Origin: Thunnus maccoyii
Lineage: Eukaryota > Chordata > Actinopteri > Scombriformes > Scombridae
Direction of reading: 5' to 3'
Assembly (NCBI RefSeq): GCF_910596095.1
Contig: NC_056536.1
Coordinates: forward strand, 17,283,291 to 17,347,290
DNA length: 64,000 nucleotides
Part shown: positions 1 through 13,300 of the stretch, one piece after another
Layout of the letters: every line of letters begins with the position of its first letter
Position numbering within the stretch: the stretch's first letter is position 1
The notes under the pieces: generated by a model
Database searches by the model: none
Told to the model about the DNA's origin: nothing
Seen by the model: the letters and a program-made list of their open reading frames with translations, nothing else
Program-made: the position numbers and the translations under genes

Positions 1-3000
1 GACAATTGTTGCATGAGGTTTTTTGATGTTGAAAGGGATTCCTTCATGGCAAACGCTTCTCATGATGGAGAAAGTGCTTACATGCTAGGGCTTATTCAAA
101 CATCTGTTCCCATTCGCTGGCTCAACCACAATGAATGTGGTTCACGCAAGAATCATAATTGCATACAGACTTGGGATACAGACAGGGAGTCAGTGTTTTT
201 TACCACAACTGTTCCAACAGAGCTGTGAAAAGGAATGAAAGTTGTGATACAGCACTTTTCATTTTAACAACAGAAATGAAAAAATAGTCACTAGAATGGT
301 TTGATGAGTAAAGCCATGGCTGTTCAACTATTATATGCTTAAAAGCCCTAATCTCATGTCTAGTGAGATGGAAGACATTACAACACTCTCAATCTCTCCA
401 TAGATAAGCAGAACAATAAGGAGCCGAAAAGAAGAAAATAAAAAAACTGCTTTTTGCTGAGGTGACATTGGTGCAAAACAGCAGAAATAGTGCTGAGTGA
501 CAGAGAACCTTATGGTGCATTATGTCTCAATGGATTTTCTTTTCTTGTTGGTACTGACCTGTTATGGATAAACCTTTTTATTCTAAGAAAAAATACCTTC
601 CATGTGGAGCTTTGCACACAAACACAACTGGATGGTTAATAAACACAGCACATAATCCACTTCTCTTTGGCCCACACCTCATCAGTCTGACTTCTGTGAA
701 CTGTTGGTCTCTTTTGAAAAGCCTGCTCGATAGCAAGGAAAGCCATGCATGGACATCATGTGCCACCTCAACCACAGCACACCAACGCTTTGACAACATA
801 CCACAACTTGCTATAAGAGCACTAAAAAGGTAGCAGCCCTGTGTGGAGCACTGTCGTTGAGGAAAACTGAACATAAACTCCTGTCCTGGGGGCACTTGTC
901 AACCACTTCCTGAGCCCTAAGCCTGTATGTAATTGAGGTGAAATGGCTTGTCTGAAACCAACTGAAGACATGCAGTGAAGGGGAGCCAGTGCAGTCCCTG
1001 GGAGAGGATGACAGGGTCACACCTGCAGACAGGGGCCTGTACAGGCAGCCTGCTGATGGCTATCTCAATGTGCACTAGGGGCTATGAGAGGGAGGTGCAC
1101 ACGGGGGGGGCTGAGGGCTATGACGGCCCAACAACTGGCAACCTGCCCAGACCCCCACCAATCCATTCATGATGACAACTCATGCAAATCCATGTGCACA
1201 CACACATACACACATCCATACATGCATCTGCACATCACTCAGCTTCAGTGCACATCTAATGAACATCAACAACACAGGCTAAGGATGCTAACATGCAGCA
1301 CTGACCCCTGGAATCAAGTGCTACCTCAACCACAGCATGTCAACGCCTCATGTGATGTCATGTTACAACCCCACTACTGTGGCAGAAGTCTGTCTTTAGC
1401 TGCTCAACATAATTACACCCCTGATGAATGGTTTGGAAATGACAGGCAATTAGGCCTCCAGACAGTATGATACTGAGGAGCACACTTTCTTCCAGCATGG
1501 GTAGCAGAGGTGTAGATCAAAGATCCTCACCAGACAACAGCACATGTTTACAGCATCCAACCCTCTGACAGCGAGCGGATTCATGATCATCATAAAGAAA
1601 ACAGGTGGCATTTACCAGAAGCAAAACTGGTTCTTCAGCCAAATTTGCTTTAGTCGTGTGGATTTCATTTGAACACTTGAGCTTGAAGATGACATTTTCA
1701 CTTTTCATGAGTGCCATTTTCAAATGATATACTAATCTATTTAAGAAATAACAAGGCTCTTTGTTGGCTGCACGCACTGTCAGCACTGTCACAGTCACTG
1801 ATTTACAGGATGGCAAGACTGTGGGGTGATCCCAATACAAGAGCCACCAGCAGCCGCAGTAGAGAGAGAGAGAGAGAAAAATCGTCTTTGCCTGGTAAAG
1901 TCTCTGCGAGTACTCTTCGTAAACTAAGCCTGTAGTTAGTAATTAACTTGAACTGGAGATAATGTCATAATTATAGTAGCACGCCCCTCTCTAATTCCCA
2001 TCAACATTAACACACATAACTAGACTGTGGTCTGGGGGCATGTTGGAACAAAAGCAAGGCATTTTCTTTGAATTCTCAGACTTTCAAAAACTAAGTTTGA
2101 AATAGAAAGTAAGTTTGATTTTGTCAACTTTGCGGCTGATAAAAGAAAGAAGTGATACCTTGAACTTTCAACATAAAAAACTATTGCATCAACACAAAAC
2201 TTCCCCAGTTGATCAAGATTTCAGCCCCCCTCCAGGAAGGATCAATGTTTGGCCTGCCTTTATATCTACCATTTCCATGACAGGTCAGTTGAGAGCAGTG
2301 TTGTTTACAGAATGCCGGTCAGATTGCCTTTCATGATGAGTTCCAGTAGGGGAGAAACCAGGCTGATGACCTGCAAACTATTTCACCCCTTGAACGGAAA
2401 AGCTGGGATAAAAAGGAAAAGACTTTTCCATTCCTCTGCGTCATAGCAGGATTTTAAATAACCTTCAGAGTCATACTCCTCCAAACTCTCCTGTCTCCAT
2501 CTCTACTGGCTCAGGCCCATTTACTCTGTAGCTTTATCTGCAGCCCTCTATTCCAAACACCACTCACATTTAATGGACAGATCAACTAAACGACTGTGGA
2601 TAAAATCACAGTCTGGCTGCCTTTCATTGTGAAACCAAAAAATGTGCCTTTGACTGAGCTTGTTAGACTGCAAACACATAGCACTGCAAAGGACAAAAAG
2701 TGCATTAATTGCAGTAACAGATATTTATTATGACTGCCTCAGAAACTCACATGAATGGAGAAGCGCCTTAACTAAACGTAAAGCGACAGGCAGAGGAGAA
2801 CCCATGCGAAGTGGGTAATTGAGCAGAACATATCTTGATGTTCTGGTGAAACACCGCTCTCCATCTCTCCATGCAGAAGATGAATCACACCATTGTCTGT
2901 GTCACCAAATTATATAAGTGCTATGGAAAATTCACTCAGTTCAATTGCTTAGTAGAAAAAGGGAAGAAATTGAACGGCTGCAGCTTGTTTGAGTGAAACT

Positions 3001-4187
3001 ACGTGAGTCACACTTATATAAAATTGCTCATGTTTTGTGATTGCTGTTATCTGCAGAGCTACAATTGATCATTTGCTTCCTTTCTTAAAAAAATCCTTAA
3101 GCATCAGCTAAGTGTGTACAATTCATAAATAAAGAGTTAAACTGTTAGCAGTCAACTCTCACCATAAAATCTGTGTGAATCCATAAATAAAAGGGGAGTG
3201 ACAGAGGAAGTAGATGAGAGAGCTTTTTTTCTGTTGGGCTGAACCTTTGGGTTTATCTTCAAATGACACATGTTAGCTCAAAAACATTTGACAGTTCACC
3301 CTCAAACCAAATCTTTTCAAAGATTGGATATTTAATACAGTAAAAAAACTGTGAGCATGGAGGAGGTTACTTAACCTGTCTGTGGGAGGGGAATATATCT
3401 AATTTTAACTTTCTCCATTTCAACACCCACAGTTCATTTTTTATGTGCCTATGACAACAGCATCATAATTCAACATATTACCCACAGCTATCTCACATAA
3501 TTCAATCCCTAATTCAGTCCCTGTGTGTTGATACTTAATAGTGTTTTCACCGACAATAACAAGACCCCTTAAAGCTGGGTGTCAGCTGCTTGTCTCTGCA
3601 TGCCAGACTATTGTGAGAATGTTTGTGGCATGACAGATGTAAGGTGTGGCACATGCAGACAATAAAATCACCATTAACGCCTGCATATAATGGCAGGATG
3701 GAGAGGCTGACAGATGTGAGTGGCTGGGACAAGACTCTCAGGGACCGCGCAGATCCCGCAAGAGTTCAGACAAGAGCAGACACATCCCTGAACATTCAGA
3801 CTAAACAAGGCTGCATAATTAGAGCTATAATTCAGCAGAGCAGCCAGAGTACACACTGTGAGCCTGTGTCCTTCGTAGAAAGGGCATAACCTACCCTCTT
3901 ATTCAGGCCCAAATTAAACTGTCTGAACATTGTGCTGCCGTCTCTTCAAAGCCACTTAGAGGCAGCGACTGTTACGACATGGGGTATAAAAAATTTTTTA
4001 AAAATGACTCAATGTTTAGGAAAAGATTGACTTGCAACATAGGATCCTCAAGAAAACAAAGTTGCGTAAGACCAGCGTTAATCCTCGTCGCCCTCAAGCA
4101 CAACAGATTGGATGAGAACATGAGAACTGAGGACACATGCCTGCTGAGAGGCAGTTTTAGTAGCTACTTTCATGTAGGCATACTTAC
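1..4187 (-). other. lrp1: lrp1 intron 2 (partial)
   Basis: This is noncoding DNA downstream of lrp1 exon 2 in the sense of that gene. I looked for the second LDLa exon (a CxxxxxxC...DGSDE pattern on the minus strand) and did not find it, so the intron runs off the left edge. It contains a CA-rich stretch at about 1196-1236 and small A/T runs. The ORFs here have no recognisable domain. Confidence 0.8.
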
Positions 4188-4328
4188 AGATATCTGCTGA
4201 TTCGTCTGAGCCATCTGGACAGTCCTTCTCCCCATCGCAGCGCCAGCCTTTGGAGATACAGGTCACCTGATCCTTACATACAAACTGCTTAGAGCTGCAG
4301 GTCTTGGGCTGGTCGTCAGCTTTGGGAG
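4188..4328 (-). CDS. lrp1: lrp1 coding exon 2 (first LDLa repeat)
   Basis: This 141-base exon has its acceptor after a run of 13 T on the minus strand (4331-4343), and its donor is GTAAGT after 4188. It encodes [11 protein letters not shown] and then the LDLa repeat. Compared with my recollection of human LRP1, the linker before the first cysteine is a few residues longer and more acidic (ADDQ). All six cysteines and the Asp/Glu calcium ligands are present, so the module should fold. The frame is phase 1 in and phase 1 out, as usual for LDLa exons. Confidence 0.93.
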
Positions 4329-7300
4329 CTGAAAAAAAAAAAAAGCAGGGGAAATTTGATGTGTCATCACGAAAACAACTGAATGCTGGAAATGTTTCTG
4401 AATCACAATCATGTAGAAAGAAATGCAATTCTCCAGCAACCTTCTCCAAGAATGCCAGCATGAAAGAGAATGGTTTTTTTAATGTATCCTACAGTACTTG
4501 TATGATGTAATTGTGTAAAGTAGTTACTTTTTTTAACATTTCAACATCCGTTCGCTCCTGTCCAGAATCTAACTAGGAAATTTCCACCTTAAAGCAGCAT
4601 AGATCTTAACTCAGCAGGGCAAAGCAACATGCAAGGGTCAACCCAAGTTTACAATGATGTTTTTGTATCAAAAGACCCACAGGCACACTCTATTCAGAAA
4701 AAAAACCCCTCCTCTACAAGTTTATAACCAACACTGGTGCCTTTTAGTTTTAGGTTTGTTTGTTGTTTCCTCTCTTCTTACGGACATCTTATTTCTTTCT
4801 GCTTTTTTTTTTTTTTTTTTTTTATTGCTCTGAAGGTGTTTTTTAACTTTTACCACAGAGGCTCTTTCATGTGTCAAGGCACAGACATAACTGGGCATTC
4901 AATCACCGTCTGACCCATGGGAAACTGCAGAGCACGGTAGTTCTGGGCAGTAAGTCAGCACAGATTGTTGAGGTATACCACAGGCTAGCGGCACCACAGC
5001 AACGCTCATGACCCATCAGCAGTCTGACACTGCTGACATGCTTTAACTCAGCCTCACTAAGAAAAACTCTGGTGAAATGGAGCTCTGCCTACTAGGTGTT
5101 GCATCAGTCTGTCAACACTGAATTTGTCACTTATTTCAAAATCAATCATACAGGGTTGGTTCACTCAAATGATAAAAAACCAAACAAACAAAACCTATTT
5201 TATCACTTATCTTGCCATGCAGACTGTTTTGGTATTCGCCCATGTTTTGAGATTGGATTTCTGGCTCCACCCAAACACAATTGAGGTGAATGGAATTTTG
5301 ATTGTGCGCTCACGGCATTGAAAAAAGTTCCTCAGAATCCTTGTACATGTTACTGTTAATAACCTACAGAGCAGCCTGTCAGTTTTCATGGGGAGTATTT
5401 TTCAGATAGAAAGAAGTTTCAATGAGTGGTCACAGTGAGGTTGGTGAGTAACAGGGACATTGTTTCTTCCTGTTGAAATATTTAGACAGATGGTTTAAAT
5501 GCTTTGAGCACCATCAGTGAAATTCTACTCACCAATTTACATGTAGCAGAAATCTCAGACGGATATCTCAAAAACTGTCTGGATGAATAGACATCACAAA
5601 GGGTTATAGGGAAAATCTGTTTTTTTTTTCCTAATTTAGTTAAACCGACCCTTTTAAAATATTGACTGTATCCAGTAACAAAGGGAGGAAAAGTACATTT
5701 TCATCATTAATGACATAACCTTATTATAAAAAATAGCCAAATTGAAATGTAACCCGAGTACAAATGAAGATAAAGAAAACTGAAATCCTAGGGTAACATT
5801 TGCTCTCATTCTAAAAGGAAGAACTAAAATAGGCTACTAAATATACACAAGGGTAGTGCCTCCTTTTAAGCAAGTGGTCAAAAATGTTACACACAAAGAA
5901 AGCAAGACCACAATAGCCATTTCAGTCAGGAGGTTGTTGTTACTGTACTGCAGCAATGCTCTAGGAAGGACAGCGCTGAAGGTCTCATTGTGATTCTCTG
6001 CAGGGACTGAGCCCTCTCTCGCCCTGGATGACTTGCCGCCCTACGTACTTGGCAGGCAGAGAGGTGTTGGGGAGGGGGGTGTGCACCACAAGGGGGCTGG
6101 GATGTGACTGAAATCACAAGAGAGCATGAGGCTAGTGTATCATTGCAATCACGTTCCTTTTTGACTGTCAGACTAAGGCCGCATTCACACCAAATCCGGC
6201 AATGCGGGGAAAACGGCAGTCCTCCCGTTCATTTGAATGGGGGCAGTGCGTTTAGGCTGCGGGAGTGGGGACCGCATGGGGTTCAGCAAAAAAAAACGCA
6301 GCGACCGTCCGGCAAGAAGTTGGACCAGAATCAACTTTTGCTGAAACGCAATCTGACGTCATGTTGCGGTGGCCAATCATGTAAGCCAACGATCAGACTG
6401 AAGACACCCACGGAAAGAAGAATCTTGTTTACTTGTTGACTTTGTTGTCGGCTTCCCGACTCATTTTAAAAAAAGACCAGAGAAAAAGAGAGAGAGAGAG
6501 AGAGAGAGAAAGAGCAAGCTGAGAGCTCGAGCAACAGAGAGAGAGAGTCAGCAGTGGTCAAGGGAGCTAGAGAGTGAATGAAGAGAGGGAGCAGCAGTAA
6601 TGAGAACAAAGCAGTGAATCAGAGAAATAAAACATTAGTTTCTGATTGTTTCATAGCGGTTATGTTCTAAAGCACAAATAAACACACCCACACGTCCGGC
6701 CAACCCTGCAGGAAGGTGCTGCATTGCCAGATTTGGTGTGAATGCAGCCTGAGGGGTTTAGACCCTGGTCTTTTTTTCATGTGACAGTGAAGTTTATGTA
6801 TATGTCAAACACTAAGACTTCTGAGTGTCATGTTTTAGTAAATATAATTAGCAGCTAAAGGATTGCAGGGATCAGATAACATCATTCCCATTACATATAC
6901 TAACCTAACACCTTGATATTTAAGGAGAAAGAGTGAGCTGGGATTTAAAATGCAGAGCTTTCACCCTGCTCTCTGCATCACACAATGGCAAAGGCAAGCC
7001 TTACAAAACTAAATTCAAGGGATGCAAGAGAATAAGATTTAAACACAGCGAGGAAATGCCAAAATACAGACTTCCATATTAAACATCAAGGCCCTGACAG
7101 GATGTAAAATTTGAGATGAGAGTGAGAAAGAGAGCCATAAAAGATTGGATAGAGACCAGTGAATGAATCAGTTTGGACGACATGCACACACCCAACCCCT
7201 CGGTGAAGGAATGAGAGGGAGGCTAGCCATGGCCTGGGGCCAACTTGTTAGTTTTGCTTCCTTTCAGCTCACCAATGTCCTGGTACATTGGGTATGGTGG

Positions 7301-10300
7301 TAAATACACTGGATTTGCCTGTGCTTATATATTGCCATTTAATCTGCCTAAACAACCAACAACCAAACAAACAGCCGCACTGACTGGGCCCTGAGCTGAA
7401 ATGAGTAACGGCATTGAAACCTCTTGACAGGCTGCTATGTGAAGGCATTCCCTCGGTCTCTCTGGTCCCTGTGTGAAGCATCTGGGTTGAGGCAGTTGTT
7501 CCCTATGAGTGGGCATAAAACTGGAAATAAAACATTGTGGGTTCTAATTTTACCATCGCTTTACACACCAGCATGAAATGACCGCAGAGGGGAGAACCTC
7601 TGAGCCTAATTGGAGGTTGTGGCTGAGGAGGGGTTAGAGACTGGGGGGAAAGGACTGGCAGCCTTCCCCCCTCAGCAGTCTTCTTTCAAAGCCCACTGAA
7701 ATATCTCAAACAGAGATGTGAATTGTTAATTCACCCTGCAAAGTCCCTTTTTTCCAAAGTAACTGCCAAAGTACTGACAATTTTTAGAGGGTCCAAATCA
7801 GGCTGAGACGTTAAACCATTTGAGTCCACTTTACTTACAAAAGGGAATGAAGACGGCCTTTATTTGGTCTCCTGGGATTGGCCCAACAGCAAACACCAAT
7901 CCCATTGAATCAAGGTACATACTCCACTTACAGGAACTCCAATAAGCCCAGTGTCTCTGCCAACAGAGTTCCCTCTTGATAATGCAATTCCAACTAAAGC
8001 ATTTCCTGCCACAGCTGAGTGGCAACTTGATCACACTGCTGTGACTAAATGGTAGGAAATCCCACAGCATTCAAATCTTCTACCCGCAAAGCAGCAGGAT
8101 TATCACATTTTTTAAAAATAATGACCTCATTTTCTGTTGCTTATGATCAACTTTTAAAAGTAATATCAGTATGGTATACACTTGAACATCAAAAAACTGC
8201 TCCTTCCCCATTATGATAACCTGAGAAAAATCCTATTGGTATCTACTAGAGCAAAAATACATCTAATTAGAGAGAAAACAGTCTTAGATGAAGCCCTCAA
8301 GAGTTTTGAATTTCACACCATTACTCAGTAAGAGCAACTTTAGAAGTTCCACAGGAAACAGGGTTTCTATTTCTGAAGAGAAATTACACCATGAACGAAT
8401 ATCTTTATTTGGCTGATTTAAAAAAAACTGGGCATGTTTTTAAAACAGCTGTCCTCCACAAACACCAAAATGCCTGTCTCTGCACTCTGATGTAGTTACA
8501 ATGTGTTCCACTGACATTGCCTTTCATTTAAAATATCTGTATAGGAGAGTGATACAGTAAAGGCATTAAATATGAAGGCTGAGAAAGTCCTTGAGGCAAC
8601 TACAAGCCCAAGAATGCCTGAAGGTCAGTACATTGTGAAAATGTCTTGAGAATTTGTCATGGGATTAGTGTTTCAATCTAAATATCTAATTCTCTACACT
8701 CAACTAAACATCAAATTTAATGTCTTTTTAATGGGTTGCAAGCTCTTATTTAAATAAATTCACAAAATTGGGATGTGTGTGGTCAAAATTAGAAATCACA
8801 GACTGTAATTCTATTTTCTTTCCTCTTGATCTTGTTAAAGCAAGGCATCATGGTGAAGTCGTTGCTGTTTTACTGACCAAAAAACATCCATCAATGGTTT
8901 TCCTCTGGTTATTAAGTGCTGAAACCAAATTCTACGTGGAGCCAGTTGCTGAAAGCTGAGACATAAGCTATATTTTATTGATATATTTCAACAAGTGCAC
9001 TTGCTCTCTAGGATGAGGCCAAGTATGGTTGTGTAAGAGAGAATAAATGGACTTACAAACCCCTGCTTTTTACACAAGGCGTTGCGTTGTCACTGAAAGA
9101 TTCACAGAACAAATGTTTGAATCTGATATGTCCTACACACTCTGCTATAAATTATTGGGTTACTTCCTGGTATGTGGATGTTCTGGCTCCAGTTGGCTGA
9201 CTTGGCCCGACTTTGAGCATACTGCCAGCTGTATGGAGCACACACTGTATTTCCTTATGCAGGGCCACTGGAGCTTTGTGCTGTCTAAACAGTGCACACT
9301 GAATTGCCCTCGAGCACTGTGCATGGCAAAAAGCATTAAACACGAGCGAATGAGCAAATGTATAAACGTACACAGAGCCCTGCTCTTATAGAAATGTCCG
9401 TCCTGAGTGCCTGATAAAAAAGAGGTATTTTCAAGGCTATGTCATCATTTGCAAGAGGGAATTGAAGGTGTTGCTTTATTTTTTTGTAATCCAAAAATTT
9501 GACAAAAATAAATCTCAAAGGCTGAAAGGAAGTCTGTGGGATGGAACAGGAAGACATGGTGAGTAAATGGTGTTGTGGCACCAATTCAGCAGCCAAATGA
9601 TGGAGGCCTCCAGACACCATCACCAGCTGGGACACAACACTGACCCACTTTCCCCCCCGATCTGTCTCCCTCAATATGGCCATCCCTGCTCGACAAATCA
9701 ACTCCAGATCCATGCAGCACATTCCAGCACCTTCTAATTGATTTCATGTGTATAGCTTTGCCTCAAAAAGACAATCTTTTACAGACAAGAAGCTAGATTG
9801 TAAAGAAACCAAAGAACTTTAGTTTTAAATTCAAGAGAAAAGTACTTGTTGCAAGAATGGAATTGAGTGCATGTACAAAAAGTAAAGAATTGTCTGCACA
9901 GGAGGTGTTTCAGCCATGTTCTTCAGTTGTCTGCTGGAGGAGATACGCTTCTATCTTAATCAGTACAGCTGTCTACACAGGCTGTGTAAGGGTTCGTGTT
10001 TCACTCATGCTATGCACAACCTGACAGACTCGCAAGTCAGTCTCTAAACACTTTGCTCAACTGGAGACTGCGGACAATCTCCTAGCTTTCTTTGTTAAAA
10101 TTTGGTGGAAACAATTAGAGAGTTTAAAAAAAATTGCAGAACCAAACCAAATTCTTTAGGGTGGCCCTTCATACTGGGGCAGTGACATGCAGTCTACTAC
10201 AGAGGAGAATGGCGGGAGAGCATCATTTCCAGTAGGGCGTGTCTTTGACAAAATTTAAGGGGTGTAGGTTTGTTAGCGTCTGTATTCTACACCATTCGAG

Positions 10301-13300
10301 CAGCTACCTTGCATTTAGAAATCCCCAGACAATCGGTAGGCAGGGAGATCTCCAATTGTCTAGTATCACGAGACAACAACCTGTAGTCATTTTCCTCCAC
10401 TTTACATGCTTTACTACAGTGATTGTTTGTTGTGCTCTGAGCACTGCCAAAACACAGTTGACCTATACACAATACTGTACCTGAACGCATCCTGTGTAGA
10501 CACTGACAGATGACTGTGGCTGCTGTCGTTGCTTTGCTAATGTAGCTGTGTAGTGGACTACCTTCATGCTGCACATGATTTAAAAAGTTTTACCTATATA
10601 AAGAGCAACACTATTTGGCTGCAATGTATTGCAAGCTTACTTTAGTTAAAACACCACACACCAGGATGACAATGACCGTTATCCAAATGCACACGGAATA
10701 CAGACTCAGCTGAAAAAGATTAACCAAACAAACTGATAAAAAAAAAATACTTTTGTTTCACAAGTACACCTCTAACACTGAGCAGATCCTACTATTCAAC
10801 CAACCCAATCCCCCTGTGGATAATTTCTAGGCTGAGCAATAGAGCATGGATTCTATTAAATGCTGTTAAAAGATAACAGTACAAATGGGAATGTGAAATG
10901 ACTTGAATAAAGGAATAAATAAATGACCCTCGGGGTCTCTGTGGTCTTACTGTGTACAAGTGTAGTGACAGGAGAAAGAGGGAATGAAACCAGGACTGTT
11001 TCTCATCACCCATCACTTCTCCCCTTCCCTGTCCTCTGTTGTGGAACACTTTTCTTCCAGAGTGATTCAGAGAGTGAAAAAAGCAAACCAACTATGCAAT
11101 TAGACCCCTGAGGTCAAGTTTGAAGTGATTTATCTGTGTTCAGTTTAGCAGGATGTCAAAGCCAGAATCCATGCATTATAATTAACAATTAAAACCAAAC
11201 GCCGACCACGGGGAAGAGAATGAGGGCAGAGTTGTTATTCCTGAATTTTTGTGCTGTATTAATTATTCAGATGGAAGACGGTCTCTTTTTCACTAAAGTC
11301 AGAGGCTTTCGGATGTAATATTATGTTGGAATGTTATGATAGGAAGCTGAGCAGAGTAAGAGTTGAGAAGAGAGTGATAAGCATCTAATGTAAGGCCCTG
11401 CCTTTGCCACTGCTGTAGCCATTGAATCAACCTCTTCAATAGTGACACTGCGCATAACCCAACTGGTATGCAACCACTTAGCTTTGTGCAAGCCAAGCCA
11501 CAGCCAAGCACTGGAGCACTTTAACCAGCTCACAGTGCACATACAATGGCCATAGGCTATCTAATTTCTTATCCTCAATGGCCATTTTCAAAGAGGTTGA
11601 ACATGCATAAACAGCAGAGGACTCTGTTGAGTTAGTACCTACTCTTGCGCCTGAAAGCTTTGTTTTTGTGTCATCGCACAACAAAAGGGTGCAGCTTTAA
11701 CCTCCAAGGTAACCTGATGAGGCTCTGCAGGACGTCACAGGCCAGAGCAGTAAAAGGCAACGCAGTAAAAGACATACACTGAGTGATTGATGGACATAAA
11801 GATACATGTAAATAGGCTCATGGTGGGGCCAAGGAGAGTTCTTCGACACCCACCCTGTAGTCTCTGCATAACACTGCTCTGTGCACCCATAGAGGAAAAG
11901 TCAACCCAGATTCAGCTGTTATAAAAACAGAATATGGGAGCCACAAAATGAGGGCTGGACCACATAAATTGAGGCATTCATTGCGACTGAGATGGCTGTA
12001 AACCCTGCCTTGCCTCTGTCCTCTGACGCTACCAGGAAAAAACATCCAAGGCTACAGCAGTAAGGTATGAATACAGTATGTTACAAGAGGATTTACTTCA
12101 GTTCAAAGATGAAATGTCTCTGTGATTTAATGCGAGTGGATCTCCCTTGATGAATGCCTCATTAGATTCACTCTAAAAAAAAAGAGGAGGGGGGCAGGAG
12201 GGAGGAATGTGCCTGACTCAATAATTGCTCAGAATGACTCATAAACAATGCACAAATGAGTTGTCATCCACATCACATCTTAACAGATGAGCTCTTTGTT
12301 CAGCAGTGAGATCCTAAAACTTGTGCAATAACATAGAAAGGTCTTAACTTCACATTTATGTTCTTTAGACCTTTGAAAATTAAAGGGGACCTACTACACT
12401 CATTTCCAGCTCTTTATTTGTATTCTGGGACTCCACTAGAGTAGCTTTGCATGATTCACAGTTCAAAAAACTCCTTGTTTATCTTATACTTGCCCTTTAT
12501 GCAGCTCCTCAGCTCAGCCTCTGTCTCTAATAGGCAGTTTTAGCTCCTGTTTAAGGCCCCCCTCCCAATGAGCCCACTCTGTTCTGATTGGCCAGCTTTC
12601 CAGAAGCCTACTGAGGGGCCGCTGTATCAGGGTCATGTTAAGTTACCGCTGATGCAAACCAACCTTTACTGCTTCATAATAAAAGCTTTTAAATTACTAC
12701 ATAACAGGAGACTTTTATTGTGAAGAATTGAGAGGAAAATAAACATGTTCCTCACCGAAATAGCAGTGCTTTGTTAGCGGCACTAAAAACTGGTTGACAC
12801 AACAAAACATGGGGAAATTTGGAGCTATTTGTTGAGCGGCAACAGTTACAGTGATGATGTTTGATGAAGAGCTGCAGACGACCCGCACACCTACAACAGG
12901 TGAACAACTTATTTCACTTTGCCCTGCTGTGTAATGGAGTCATGGCTAGCGTGACTACACCCAAAACAGTGGAAAAATGCCAGAATGTCAGTGAAGTGGA
13001 GCAGTGAACTTGCGTGCTGTGCGTGGAGCAAATGACATGAAATCCGTCACAAGCCGACATGGGCTCAGGCTGGAAGTAGAAAAAAATGTTGGAAACTGAG
13101 CATTCAGAGCAGTCTGAGGCCAGTGCTTTTTGCTCACAGGGATTACTTCTACATACGTTTACCTCATTATTCGGCACTTTGGCCACGTTTAATATGAACA
13201 TCCGACATTGTAACATTATATGTATGTCTGAAAATAAGGAAAAGTCTTTAAGCAGACACTAGAACGCCAGAACTAGTGATTTAACAGTATTTTATGGTGG

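Noticed and set aside
1-4187. Search for lrp1 exon 3 (second LDLa repeat)
   Set aside because: No six-cysteine LDLa pattern or DGSDE text on the minus strand. The exon must lie beyond the left edge.
9047-9391. 114-codon plus-strand frame with three overlapping minus-strand frames in lrp1 intron 1
   Set aside because: Both strands are open over the same stretch, there are no splice signals that link it to other exons, and I recognise no family.
12914-13216. 100-codon minus-strand frame
   Set aside because: Lies entirely within the dispersed repeat at 12382-13251.
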